This document shows positions 26,467-35,233 of a stretch of 64,000 bases of DNA, piece by piece. Position 1 is the stretch's first letter. Each line of letters begins with the position of its first letter. This DNA comes from Streptomyces sp. NBC_01591. Its GTDB lineage: Bacteria; Actinomycetota; Actinomycetes; Streptomycetales; Streptomycetaceae. Under the pieces are notes generated by a model, which saw only the letters and a list, made by a program, of their open reading frames with translations, searched no databases and was not told the DNA's origin. The position numbers and the translations under genes were made by a program. The DNA lies in NCBI RefSeq assembly GCF_035918155.1, contig NZ_CP109327.1, forward strand, positions 5,394,001 through 5,458,000, in the 5' to 3' direction.

Positions 26467-26567
26467 CCGACGTGGTCGCTCGGCCTGCGGGCCGGGCTCC
26501 GCGATCGGGGATCCGGACCGGCCGGCCCGCGAGCTGCCCGTCGTGGCGCGGGGAGCGGTGGACACCG

Positions 26568-26596
26568 GCTTCACGTACCTGGTGCGTACGTGAAGC
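26568..26596. terminator. Bidirectional terminator between permease and phosphomutase
   Basis: 11-bp stem (26568-26578 with 26586-26596), seven-base loop, between convergent genes. Confidence 0.7.
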
Positions 26597-26606
26597 GGGA
26601 CCGGCG

Positions 26607-28247
26607 TCAGATCCCGGCCGCGGCCGACAGGTCGCGCTTGATCCCGTCGAGCAGCTCCGCACCCTTCGCACGGGCCGCCGGCAGCTCGTCCGCCGAACCG
26701 ACCGGCACCACGACCTCCAGGTAGCACTTGAGCTTCGGCTCGGTGCCGCTCGGGCGGACGATCACCCGGGCACCCTGCAGGTGGTAGCGGAGCCCGTCGG
26801 TGGGCGGCAGCCGATCCGTGCCCCGCGCCAGGTCCTCCGCCGAGGTGACGGCGAGGCCCGCGAGCGCGGTCGGGGGCTGCTCGCGCAGCCGCGCCATGGC
26901 GTCGGAGATGACCGACAGGTCCTTCACCCGCACCGACAGCTGGTCGGTGGCGTGCAGCCCGTGGGCGACCGCGAGGTCGTCGAGGAGATCGAGCAGCGTA
27001 CGCCCCTGCTCCTTGAGCATGGAGGCGAGTTCGGCGACGAGCAGGGCGGCCGTGATGCCGTCCTTGTCGCGTACGCCGTCGGGGTCGACGCAGTAGCCGA
27101 GCGCCTCCTCGTACCCGTACCGCAGTCCGTCGACGCGGGCGATCCACTTGAAGCCGGTCAGCGTCTCCTCATAGCCGTTGCCGGCCTTCTCGGCGATCCG
27201 GCCGAGCAGTGAGGACGACACGATCGACTCGGCGAAGACGCCGGTCGCGCCCCGATCCACCAGATGCGCGGCGAGCAGCGCCCCCACCTCGTCGCCGCGC
27301 AGCATCCGCCAGCCGCCGTCGGTCGCGGGGTCCGGGACGGCGACGGCGCAGCGGTCGGCGTCCGGGTCGTTGGCGATGACGATGTCGGGGTCGGTGCGGC
27401 GCGCGGTCGCGAAGGCGAGGTCCATCGCGCCGGGCTCCTCCGGATTGGGGAAGGCGACGGTGGGGAACGCCGGGTCGGGCTCGGCCTGCTCGGCGACGAG
27501 CACCGGCGCGGGGAATCCGGCACGGTCGAAGGCGGCCGTCAGCACGGACGTACCGACACCGTGCATCGCGGTGTACACGACCCGGGCGGTACGCGGCGAT
27601 CCGGCGGCGAGCACGGCGTCCGTACGGGCCAGATAGGCCGCCAGCACCTCGTCGCCCAGGGTGTCCCAGCCGTCGTCGGGGCGGGCCACGCCGTCGAGCG
27701 GGCCGACCGTGGCGATCGCGGCGGCGATCTCGGCGTCAGCCGGGGGGACGATCTGCGAGCCGTCGCCGAGATAGACCTTGTAGCCGTTGTCGCGCGGCGG
27801 ATTGTGGCTGGCGGTCACCTCGACGCCCGCGACGGCACCCAGGTGCCTTATGGCGTACGCCAGCACGGGGGTGGGGAGCGGGCGGGGGAGCACCGCCGCC
27901 CGCAGGCCCGCGCCGGTCATCACGGCCGCGGTGTCGCGGGCGAAGTCGGCGGACTTGTACCGGGCGTCGTACCCGATGACGACGAGCCCGCCGCCCTGCC
28001 CCTGCGCCTTGAGATAGGCGGCGAGCCCGGCCGCCGCGCGGATGACGACGGAGCGGTTCATCCGCATCGGCCCGGCCCCCAGCTCACCGCGGAGCCCGGC
28101 GGTGCCGAACTGCAGCGTGCCCGCGAACCGTGCGGCGAGCTCGTCGAGATCCTCGGATTCGATGAGCCCGGCCAGCTCGTCGCGGGTCTCGGGATCGGGG
28201 TCCTCCGCGAGCCACGTCCTGGCCTGCGCGATGAGGTCCTGCTGCAC
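26607..28247 (-). CDS. Phospho-sugar mutase, probable phosphopentomutase (PGM2-like)
   Basis: 546 residues of the alpha-D-phosphohexomutase superfamily. The phosphoserine loop is TASHNPPRDNGYK with Ser147. The Mg loop is NDPDADRCAV, the sugar loop follows at GFKW, and the phosphate loop near the C-terminus is RPSGTEPKLK. The N-terminus (ARTWLAEDPDPETRDEL) is that of the PGM2 branch, whose human member is a phosphopentomutase. Being 73 bases downstream of the PNP gene, it most likely converts (deoxy)ribose-1-P to the 5-P. Databases usually call it phosphomannomutase. Confidence 0.88.
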   Translation of the reverse strand: MQQDLIAQARTWLAEDPDPETRDELAGLIESEDLDELAARFAGTLQFGTAGLRGELGAGPMRMNRSVVIRAAAGLAAYLKAQGQGGGLVVIGYDARYKSADFARDTAAVMTGAGLRAAVLPRPLPTPVLAYAIRHLGAVAGVEVTASHNPPRDNGYKVYLGDGSQIVPPADAEIAAAIATVGPLDGVARPDDGWDTLGDEVLAAYLARTDAVLAAGSPRTARVVYTAMHGVGTSVLTAAFDRAGFPAPVLVAEQAEPDPAFPTVAFPNPEEPGAMDLAFATARRTDPDIVIANDPDADRCAVAVPDPATDGGWRMLRGDEVGALLAAHLVDRGATGVFAESIVSSSLLGRIAEKAGNGYEETLTGFKWIARVDGLRYGYEEALGYCVDPDGVRDKDGITAALLVAELASMLKEQGRTLLDLLDDLAVAHGLHATDQLSVRVKDLSVISDAMARLREQPPTALAGLAVTSAEDLARGTDRLPPTDGLRYHLQGARVIVRPSGTEPKLKCYLEVVVPVGSADELPAARAKGAELLDGIKRDLSAAAGI

Positions 28248-28320
28248 GGTGTCCGCCTTCCTGCGGGTGCTTCGTGGGTAGGTGCGCGAACCGGCCGCGG
28301 CCGGGTCAGCCGCGGCCGGG

Positions 28321-29145
28321 TCAGATGCGTTCGAGGACCCGGGCCAGCAGCGCGCCCATGCGCGTGGCGGAGTCCCGCCCCGCCTGCAGCACCTCTTCGT
28401 GGTTGAGCGGCTCCCCGCTCAGCCCCGCCGCGAGGTTGGTGACCAGCGAGATGCCCAGCACCTCGGCGCCGGCCTCGCGCGCGGCGATGGCCTCCAGCAC
28501 GGTGGACATGCCGACCAGGTCGCCGCCCATGACGCGGACCATGTTGATCTCGGCCGGGGTCTCGTAGTGCGGGCCGGGGAACTGTACGTACACACCCTCT
28601 TCGAGGGTCTCGTCGACCTCCTTGCACAGCGCGCGCAGCCGCGGCGAGTACAGGTCGGTCAGGTCGACGAAGTTGGCGCCGACGATGGGGGAGGCCGCCG
28701 TCAGGTTGATGTGGTCGCTGATCAGCACCGGCTGACCGGGGCGCATGCCCTCGCGCAGACCGCCGCAGCCGTTCGTCAGGACAACGGTCCCGCACCCTCC
28801 CGCGACGGCGGTGCGGACCCCGTGCGCGACGGCGGCGACGCCCCGGCCCTCGTAGAAGTGCGTGCGGCCGAGGAAGACCAGGACACGCTTCTCGCCGATC
28901 CGGTACGAGCGGATCGTCCCGCCGTGCCCCTGCACTGCGGGCGCCGGGAAACCGGGCAGCTCGGTCACCGGGAACTCGGCCTCCGGAGCGCCGAGCGCAT
29001 CGCCCGCGGGTGCCCAGCCGGAACCCATCACGAGCGCGACGTCGTGGGTCTCGGCACCGGTCAGCTCGCGCAGGCGGGCGGCGGCGTCGGAGGCGGCGGC
29101 GTACGGGTCGCCCTGGATGTTGTCCGGAATAACTGATGCGTTCAC
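28321..29145 (-). CDS. Purine nucleoside phosphorylase
   Basis: Phosphorolysis of (deoxy)inosine and (deoxy)guanosine to base plus (deoxy)ribose-1-P. 274 residues from GTG 29145, seven bases after TACCCT; no ribosome site is visible, so probably leaderless. Trimeric PNP signatures: VMGSGW, the phosphate-binding [28 protein letters not shown] and SLVTNLAAG. The CTACGCGCGTAG operator is 25 bases upstream of the start. A 15-bp tandem duplication (GCCGCGGCCGGGTCA twice) surrounds its stop codon. It forms an operon with the phosphomutase. Confidence 0.94.
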   Translation of the reverse strand: MNASVIPDNIQGDPYAAASDAAARLRELTGAETHDVALVMGSGWAPAGDALGAPEAEFPVTELPGFPAPAVQGHGGTIRSYRIGEKRVLVFLGRTHFYEGRGVAAVAHGVRTAVAGGCGTVVLTNGCGGLREGMRPGQPVLISDHINLTAASPIVGANFVDLTDLYSPRLRALCKEVDETLEEGVYVQFPGPHYETPAEINMVRVMGGDLVGMSTVLEAIAAREAGAEVLGISLVTNLAAGLSGEPLNHEEVLQAGRDSATRMGALLARVLERI

Positions 29146-29152
29146 GCGGATG

Positions 29153-29182
29153 AGGGTAGCCGGTGATTCCCTACGCGCGTAG
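29153..29182 (-). promoter_or_regulatory. PNP promoter: CTACGCGCGTAG operator plus TACCCT -10 box
   Basis: Palindrome at 29171-29182, then 12 bases, then TACCCT (29158-29153), seven bases before GTG 29145. The operator here would overlap the -35 region rather than the spacer, unlike at deoC. Confidence 0.72.
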
Positions 29183-29247
29183 ATGCCCATGTGCAGAGCC
29201 TGCACACGCTTGCTCGTACTTTCACACAAAAGCGCTGGTCGGCCGGG

Positions 29248-29685
29248 TCAGCAGGGGCGCTTGCGGAGTTCCATCACATAGTCGTGCGGCGCACCCGCGG
29301 ACTCCGCCGCGTCGGCGATCTCGCCCAGGTAGCGGGCGGACGGCAGCCCGCCCTCGTAGCCGTTCAGCACATACATCCAGGCCGGCTCCTCGCCGTCCAG
29401 GGTGTGCACCCGCACCCGCATCCGGCGGTAGATGTCGAGGCCGACACCCTCCCACCGGTCCATGGAGTCCTCGTCCATCGGTGCCAGGTCGTACAGCGCC
29501 ACGAAGACCTGAGAACGGGGCGCCTCCACCACCGTGGCGAGCGCGCCTTCCCAGCCCATCTGCTCCCCGCCGAAGGTCAGCCGCCAGCCGTTGAGCCAGC
29601 CCGTGCCGCGCAGCGGGGAATGCGGTGCGCGGCGCGTCATCAGCCGCGCGTCGAGGTTGCCGGCGTACGCGGCGTAGAGCGACAT
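29248..29685 (-). CDS. Gamma-glutamylcyclotransferase-like protein
   Basis: 145 residues starting MSLYAAYAGNLDARLM. This is the N-terminal binding loop of the GGCT fold, where Y-G-S-N-L is canonical and A-G-N-L is present here. The WLNGWRLTFGG and MDRWEGVGLDIYRR segments also fit; the Glu in DRWEGV is a plausible catalytic acid. It may cleave gamma-glutamyl amines or peptides to 5-oxoproline. It is divergent from lpdA with 249 bases between. Confidence 0.78.
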   Translation of the reverse strand: MSLYAAYAGNLDARLMTRRAPHSPLRGTGWLNGWRLTFGGEQMGWEGALATVVEAPRSQVFVALYDLAPMDEDSMDRWEGVGLDIYRRMRVRVHTLDGEEPAWMYVLNGYEGGLPSARYLGEIADAAESAGAPHDYVMELRKRPC

Positions 29686-29934
29686 GGGTCCGAGGGTACG
29701 GGAGGCGACGGGGAGAACGTCGATTCCGGTGCGGAAGACCACTCGCGGGGTTCCGCTTCCCGCCCCCGGGCCCCGGCGCGCACGCCCCGGCGCACGTATG
29801 GAGGGCCCCGGGACGAAGCACCTTGGCGCGTGCGGGACAATGAAGTACGTACTGCATTCCCCCGGGGCGCTCCCCCGGACCCCCGGCCGGGGCAGCAGAC
29901 GGCCGCGGGATGACATACGCGAGGCGGACTTTTC

Positions 29935-31374
29935 GTGACCCGGATCGTGATCATCGGCGGCGGACCCGGCGGCTACGAGGCGGCACTGGTGGGTGCCCAG
30001 CTCGGCGCGGAGGTGACCGTCGTCGACTGTGACGGCCTCGGCGGCGCGTCCGTGCTCACCGACTGCGTGCCCTCGAAGACCCTGATCGCGACGGCGGAGG
30101 TGATGACCACCTTCGACTCCTCGTACGAGGAGCTGGGCATCATCGTCGCGGACGACACCCCGCACGTGGAGCAGGCCGCCCGCGTGGTCGGCGTCGACCT
30201 CGGCAAGGTCAACCGACGGGTGAAGCGCCTGGCGCTCGCCCAGTCCCACGACATCACCGCCTCCGTCACCCGCGCCGGCGCCCGCGTGATGCGCGGCCGC
30301 GGCCGTCTTGAGGGCCTCCAGGCCGCCGACGGCTCCCGCAAGGTCGTCGTGACCGCCGCCGACGGCACGGAGGAGACGCTCACCGCCGACGCCGTGCTGA
30401 TCGCGACCGGCGGTCACCCCCGGGAGATCCCGGATGCGCTCCCCGACGGCGAGCGCATCCTGAACTGGACCCAGGTCTACGACCTCGACGAGCTTCCCGA
30501 GGAGCTCATCGTGGTCGGCTCCGGCGTGACCGGCGCCGAGTTCGCGGGCGCCTACCAGGCGCTCGGCTCGCGCGTCACGCTCGTCTCGTCCCGCGACCGG
30601 GTGCTGCCGGGCGAGGACCCGGACGCGGCCGCCGTGCTGGAGGACGTCTTCCGGCGCCGAGGCATGAACGTCATGGCCCGCTCCCGCGCCCAGGCCGCGA
30701 AGCGCGTCGGCGACCGGGTCGAGGTCACCCTGGCCGACGGCCGGGTCATCTCCGGTTCGCACTGCCTCATGGCGGTCGGCGCGATCCCGAACAGCGCGGG
30801 CATGGGCCTGGAGGAGGCCGGCGTACGGCTCAAGGAGTCAGGCCACATCTGGACCGACAAGGTCTCCCGCACCAGCGCTCCGGGCGTGTACGCGGCCGGT
30901 GACGTCACCGGGATCTTCGCCCTCGCCTCGGTCGCCGCCATGCAGGGCCGGATCGCGATGTACCACTTCCTCGGCGACGCGGTGGCCCCGCTGGACCTGA
31001 AGACGGTCTCCTCGAACGTCTTCACCGACCCAGAGATCGCCACCGTCGGTTACACCCAGGCCGACGTCGACGCCGGCAAGATCGACGCCCGGGTGGTCAA
31101 GCTGCCGCTGCTGCGCAACCCGCGCGCCAAGATGCAGGGAATCCGCGACGGCTTCGTCAAGATCTTCTGCCGGCCCGGCACCGGCATCGTGGTCGGCGGC
31201 TGTGTCGTCGCGCCGCGGGCGAGCGAACTCATCCACCCCATCTCGATCGCGGTCGACAACAATTTGACGGTAGAACAGATCGCAAACGCTTTCACCGTGT
31301 ATCCGTCCCTGTCGGGTTCGATCGCGGAAGTGGCCCGGCAGTTGCACACCCGTAAGCGCGCGGGCGAGGCGTAA
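29935..31374 (+). CDS. lpdA: LpdA-type NAD(P)H-quinone reductase (flavoprotein disulfide reductase family)
   Basis: 479 residues, FAD-binding GGGPGGYEAAL at the N-terminus and NAD(P)-binding GSGVTGAEFAG in the middle. The redox-active site is altered: GGASVLTDCVPSK has one Cys instead of the C-x4-C pair of dihydrolipoyl dehydrogenase. The C-terminal H-P-T-x-S-E is replaced by YPSLSG. This matches mycobacterial LpdA, which reduces quinones rather than lipoamide. Start is GTG 29935. A terminator hairpin follows, then the DeoR gene. Confidence 0.92.
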   Translation: MTRIVIIGGGPGGYEAALVGAQLGAEVTVVDCDGLGGASVLTDCVPSKTLIATAEVMTTFDSSYEELGIIVADDTPHVEQAARVVGVDLGKVNRRVKRLALAQSHDITASVTRAGARVMRGRGRLEGLQAADGSRKVVVTAADGTEETLTADAVLIATGGHPREIPDALPDGERILNWTQVYDLDELPEELIVVGSGVTGAEFAGAYQALGSRVTLVSSRDRVLPGEDPDAAAVLEDVFRRRGMNVMARSRAQAAKRVGDRVEVTLADGRVISGSHCLMAVGAIPNSAGMGLEEAGVRLKESGHIWTDKVSRTSAPGVYAAGDVTGIFALASVAAMQGRIAMYHFLGDAVAPLDLKTVSSNVFTDPEIATVGYTQADVDAGKIDARVVKLPLLRNPRAKMQGIRDGFVKIFCRPGTGIVVGGCVVAPRASELIHPISIAVDNNLTVEQIANAFTVYPSLSGSIAEVARQLHTRKRAGEA

Positions 31375-31461
31375 GCGCCTTCGGGAACCCGGCAATCCCC
31401 GGTAACTCCCGGCAACTCGGGCGGTCCGACGACCGCCTTCCGATCAGTACGGAACAACAAC

Positions 31462-31489
31462 GGGGCCGCCTATACCACTTGGCGGCCCC
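31462..31489 (+). terminator. Terminator after lpdA
   Basis: 9-bp all-GC stem (31462-31470 with 31481-31489), ten-base loop, followed by TTG. Confidence 0.75.
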
Positions 31490-31561
31490 TTGTATGTACA
31501 ACTTCCGTTATTCGGTGCAAACTGCTGAAAACACTCGGGCGGTCACGTTACTGTCAGTTTC

Positions 31562-32530
31562 GTGTTCGCTGCAGAACGTCGTCAATTGATCCTCGAAATG
31601 GTGCGTGCCAACGGGGCGGTATCGCTCCGTGAGCTCGCCCGCGTCGTCCAGACCTCCGAAGTGACCGTACGGCGGGACGTGCGGGCACTGGAGGCAGAAG
31701 GACTCCTCGACCGCCGGCACGGCGGTGCGGTACTGCCGGGCGGTTTTACGCGGGAGTCCGGCATTCCGCAGAAATCCCATCTCGCCACCGCGGAGAAGAC
31801 GGCCATCGCCGACCTGGCCGCCGGTCTCGTGGAAGAGGGCGAGGCCATCGTCGTCGGCGCCGGTACGACCACGCAGGAGCTGGCCCGCCGGCTCGCGCGG
31901 ATCCCCGGTCTGACCGTCGTCACCAACTCCCTGCTGGTCGCCCAGGCGTTGGCCCATGCCAACCGGGTGGAGGTGGTGATGACCGGCGGTACGCTGCGCG
32001 GTTCCAACTACGCCCTGGTGGGCAGTGGTGCCGAGCAGTCCCTCCAGGGGCTGCGGGTCTCTCGCGCGTTCCTCTCCGGGAGCGGACTCACCGCGGAGCG
32101 CGGTCTCTCCACGTCCAACATGCTCTCCGCGAGCGTGGACCGGGCGCTGGTGCAGGCGGCCGCGGAGGTGGTGGTCCTGGCGGACCACACCAAGCTCGGC
32201 TCCGACACCATGTTCCAGACGGTGCCGACGGATCTGGTCACCCGCCTGGTGACGGACGAACCTCCCGGCCACGACGACCGCGCCGCCAGCGAACTGCAGG
32301 CCCTGGCGGACCAGGGAGTGCAGATCGCGGTGGCCGGCTCGGGGAGCGGCCCCGCGGCGTCCGAGCCCCTTCCGCACGGCCGGCAGGGCCGCCGTGACAT
32401 GCCGCTGCCCGGACAGCGCCGTACGCACGGGGGCGCCCCCGGAGGCCAGGGCCCGCAGCAACTACGGAGCGCGGCGGCGATGGCGGAACAGGGAGACCGG
32501 GCGAGGGTCGCGGACCTGCGGCGCCGATAA
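31562..32530 (+). CDS. DeoR family transcriptional regulator
   Basis: 322 residues from GTG 31562, seven bases after TACTGT (leaderless). The N-terminal HTH is classic DeoR (RRQLILEMVRANGAVSLREL, then TSEVTVRRDVRALEAEG, LLDRRHGGAV). The sugar-phosphate isomerase-like effector domain has VVGAGTTTQELAR, TNSLLVAQAL and GGTLR. DeoR proteins usually sense phosphorylated sugars; deoxyribose-5-P would be a fitting effector for the nucleoside regulon of this window, but its own promoter lacks the CTACGCGCGTAG palindrome. The last 70 residues are a Gly/Pro/Gln-rich tail. Confidence 0.92.
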   Translation: MFAAERRQLILEMVRANGAVSLRELARVVQTSEVTVRRDVRALEAEGLLDRRHGGAVLPGGFTRESGIPQKSHLATAEKTAIADLAAGLVEEGEAIVVGAGTTTQELARRLARIPGLTVVTNSLLVAQALAHANRVEVVMTGGTLRGSNYALVGSGAEQSLQGLRVSRAFLSGSGLTAERGLSTSNMLSASVDRALVQAAAEVVVLADHTKLGSDTMFQTVPTDLVTRLVTDEPPGHDDRAASELQALADQGVQIAVAGSGSGPAASEPLPHGRQGRRDMPLPGQRRTHGGAPGGQGPQQLRSAAAMAEQGDRARVADLRRR

Positions 32531-32655
32531 ACCCGGCCTCGTCGGCGTCGAGAATCCGGCTTCGCCGGGCCCGCCTCCTCGAATCGCCGGGGGCGAAATT
32601 CCAGCCTCGCCGGCGTTTGAGGCGCGGGGTCCGGGGCGGAGCCCCGGTTACGGGA
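32531..32655. repeat. Intergenic REP-like GC-rich repeat cluster
   Basis: Several tandem variants of a short palindromic motif (GCCTCGCCGGCGTTTGAGG and degenerate copies such as GGCTTCGCCGGG), then GGGGTCCGGGGCGGAGCCCC, which can form a hairpin. Such elements are dispersed between convergent genes in Streptomyces. Here they separate deoR (+) and tetR (-) and may end transcription. Confidence 0.6.
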
Positions 32656-32717
32656 AGGGGCGGGCAGGGGAGCAGGCCCCGCGCAGCGGACCGCAAGGCC
32701 TGCCCGCCCCCAACCCC

Positions 32718-33317
32718 TCAACCCCCCTCCGCACGCGCCCCCTTCAACCCCTGCAGGGTCAGCATCAGTAGCCGCCCCGCCAACTCCGGGTCGTCCGGGG
32801 ACTGTTCGGCGGCCAGCGCGATCGCGTTCGTCAGCTGCAACAGGTCGTCGATCGACACATCCGGCCGCACGGCCCCGCTCGCCTGCGCCCGCGCCAGCAG
32901 TACCGCCCCCGCCTCGCGCAGCGGCACATTGCACTGCGACAGGGCCGAAGTCTCGTCCCGTGACGTCGACATGAGCGCCTGGGCCAGCCCGCGGTACTCA
33001 CCCGCATGAGTGATGATTGCGCCCAGCCACTCCACCAAGCCCCCGCACGGCTGCTCCGCCCCCGCGAGCTCACGGGAACGGGTGATCAGGGACGCCAGGG
33101 CCTCCTGGAAGACCGCGTTCATCAGCGCGTGCCGGTTCGGGAAGTGCCGGTACAGCGTGCCGATCCCCACGCCCGCGCGTCGCGCGATGTCCTCCAGGGA
33201 CGCGTCGGTCCCATGCTCCGCGAAGGCGGTCCGGGCCTCGCTCAGCAGCCGGTCGTAATTCCGGCGCGCGTCGGCACGCATGGGCCGGGGCGGCGTCTGT
33301 GCCGTACTGGTCGCCAT
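32718..33317 (-). CDS. TetR family transcriptional regulator
   Basis: 199 residues from ATG 33317 with GGGAGG seven bases upstream. HTH region: FAEHGTDASLEDIARRAGVG, then IGTLYRHFPNRHALMNAVF. The C-terminal ligand domain includes LAQALMSTSRDETSALSQC and a final LLMLTLQGLKG, a pattern of the SCO-type TetR group with a C-terminal helix pair. No adjacent divergent gene points to a target. Confidence 0.9.
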   Translation of the reverse strand: MATSTAQTPPRPMRADARRNYDRLLSEARTAFAEHGTDASLEDIARRAGVGIGTLYRHFPNRHALMNAVFQEALASLITRSRELAGAEQPCGGLVEWLGAIITHAGEYRGLAQALMSTSRDETSALSQCNVPLREAGAVLLARAQASGAVRPDVSIDDLLQLTNAIALAAEQSPDDPELAGRLLMLTLQGLKGARAEGG

Positions 33318-33360
33318 TGCGCAGCCTCCCTTCCTCCGCCTCGGGGTCCAGGATGCCATC

Positions 33361-33401
33361 GTGCGCCCGCAGGAGTGCGCCCGCAGGAGTGCGCCCGAGG
33401 A
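33361..33401. repeat. Three tandem 14-bp units upstream of tetR
   Basis: GTGCGCCCGCAGGA occurs at 33361-33374 and 33375-33388, followed by a third copy missing one base. It lies in the tetR upstream region and could be a repeated protein-binding site or a slippage product. Confidence 0.5.
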
Positions 33402-33415
33402 GCTGGGCCGCACGG

Positions 33416-33459
33416 ACAGGGGCCCCTGCGGAGTCGTACGACTCCGCAGGGGCCCCTGT
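33416..33459 (-). terminator. 44-bp perfect palindrome after accA2
   Basis: 33416-33437 is the exact reverse complement of 33438-33459. As RNA it gives an extremely stable hairpin 20 bases after the accA2 stop codon. Most likely the accA2 terminator, also shielding the tetR promoter. Confidence 0.8.
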
Positions 33460-33478
33460 GACACGGATACCGCGTCGG

Positions 33479-35233
33479 TCAGTCCTTGATCTCGCAGATG
33501 ACGGCGCCGGAGGAGACCGAGCTGCCGACCTCGGCGGCGAGGCCCTTGACGGTGCCGGAGCGGTGCGCGTTCAGCGGCTGCTCCATCTTCATGGCCTCCA
33601 GGACGACGATCAGGTCGCCCTCCTGGACCTCCTGGCCCTCCTCGACGGCGATCTTGACGATCGTGCCCTGCATCGGGGACGCGAGGGTGTCGCCGGAGAC
33701 CGCGGAGCCGGACTTCTTCGCGGCACGGCGCTTGGGCTTGGCGCCCGCGGCGAGTCCGGTACGGGCCAGGCTCATGCCGAGCGACGAGGGGAGGGAGACC
33801 TCGAGGCGCTTGCCGCCGACCTCGACGACGACGGTCTCGCGGCCGGCTTCCTCCTCGGCCTCCGTGTCGGCGGTGGCGGTGAAGGGCTTGATGTCATTGA
33901 CGAACTCGGTCTCGATCCAGCGGGTGTGGACCTGGAAGGGTTCGCTGGTGAAGGCCGGGTCGGTGACGACCGCGCGGTGGAAGGGGATGGCGGTGGCCAT
34001 GCCCTCCACGTTGAACTCGGCCAGCGCACGGGCCGCGCGCTGCAGCGCCTGCTCACGGGTAGCGCCGGTCACGATGAGCTTCGCCAGCAGCGAGTCCCAG
34101 GCGGGGCCGATGACGGAGCCGGACTCCACACCCGCGTCGAGGCGGACGCCGGGGCCGGTCGGCGGGGCGAACGTGGTGACGGTGCCCGGGGCGGGCAGGA
34201 AGCCGCGGCCCGGGTCCTCGCCGTTGATCCGGAACTCGAAGGAGTGCCCGCGCACGGCCGGGTCGTCGTAGCCCAGCTCCTCGCCGTCGGCGATGCGGAA
34301 CATCTCGCGTACGAGGTCGAGGCCGCTGACCTCCTCGGTGACCGGGTGCTCGACCTGGAGGCGGGTGTTGACCTCCAGGAACGAGATGGTGCCGTCCGTG
34401 CCTACGAGGAACTCCACGGTGCCCGCACCGACGTAGCCGGCCTCCTTCAGGATGGCCTTGGACGCCGCGTACAGCTCCGCGTTCTGCGCGTCGGACAGGA
34501 AGGGGGCCGGGGCCTCCTCGACCAGCTTCTGGTGGCGGCGCTGGAGCGAGCAGTCACGGGTGGAGACCACGACGACGTTGCCGTGGCTGTCGGCCAGGCA
34601 CTGCGTCTCGACGTGGCGCGGCCGGTCGAGGTAGCGCTCCACGAAGCACTCGCCCCGGCCGAACGCCGCGACGGCCTCACGGACCGCGGAGTCGTACAGC
34701 TCCGGGATCTCCTCCAGCGTGCGGGCCACCTTCAGACCGCGACCGCCGCCACCGAAGGCGGCCTTGATCGCGATCGGCAGCCCGTGCTCCTCGGCGAACG
34801 CCACGACCTCGGCGGAACCCCCGACCGGGTCGGGCGTGCCGGCCACCAGCGGAGCCCCGGCACGCTGCGCGATGTGCCGGGCGGCGACCTTGTCGCCGAG
34901 GTCCCGGATCGCCTGCGGCGGCGGCCCGATCCACGTCAGGCCGGCATCCAGCACCGCCTGCGCGAATTCGGCGTTCTCCGACAGGAAGCCGTAGCCCGGG
35001 TGGATCGCGTCGGCTCCGGAGTCCTTGGCAGCCTGGAGCACCTTGGCCATGTCCAGGTAGCTGGCGGCCGGGGTGTCACCGCCCAGAGCGAATGCCTCGT
35101 CGGCCGCACGCACATGCAGAGCGTCGCGGTCCGGGTCTGCGTAGACGGCCACGCTCCCGATCCCGGCATCCCGGCATGCCCGAGCAACACGGACAGCAAT
35201 TTCGCCACGGTTGGCGATGAGCACCTTGCGCAC
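33479..35233 (-). CDS. accA2: Acyl-CoA carboxylase alpha subunit: biotin carboxylase plus biotin carrier domain
   Basis: 584 residues from GTG 35233 behind GGAGG. Residues 1-450 are biotin carboxylase: [15 protein letters not shown], the ATP-grasp Gly loop [28 protein letters not shown]. The C-terminal domain carries the biotinylation site EAMKMEQP. It carboxylates its own biotin for transfer to acetyl- or propionyl-CoA by a beta subunit; pccB and pccE lie 2-4 kb away and birA is close by. Function: malonyl-/methylmalonyl-CoA supply. A TAAACT box (35265-35260) is a plausible -10 element. The name follows the S. coelicolor homolog. Confidence 0.94.
   Translation of the reverse strand: MRKVLIANRGEIAVRVARACRDAGIGSVAVYADPDRDALHVRAADEAFALGGDTPAASYLDMAKVLQAAKDSGADAIHPGYGFLSENAEFAQAVLDAGLTWIGPPPQAIRDLGDKVAARHIAQRAGAPLVAGTPDPVGGSAEVVAFAEEHGLPIAIKAAFGGGGRGLKVARTLEEIPELYDSAVREAVAAFGRGECFVERYLDRPRHVETQCLADSHGNVVVVSTRDCSLQRRHQKLVEEAPAPFLSDAQNAELYAASKAILKEAGYVGAGTVEFLVGTDGTISFLEVNTRLQVEHPVTEEVSGLDLVREMFRIADGEELGYDDPAVRGHSFEFRINGEDPGRGFLPAPGTVTTFAPPTGPGVRLDAGVESGSVIGPAWDSLLAKLIVTGATREQALQRAARALAEFNVEGMATAIPFHRAVVTDPAFTSEPFQVHTRWIETEFVNDIKPFTATADTEAEEEAGRETVVVEVGGKRLEVSLPSSLGMSLARTGLAAGAKPKRRAAKKSGSAVSGDTLASPMQGTIVKIAVEEGQEVQEGDLIVVLEAMKMEQPLNAHRSGTVKGLAAEVGSSVSSGAVICEIKD

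Noticed and set aside
24745..27147. Upstream extension of the XRE frame giving a 1026-residue protein
   Set aside because: The extension is antisense to the NCS2 permease and low-complexity; the XRE protein has its own GTG start behind a TACTCT box.
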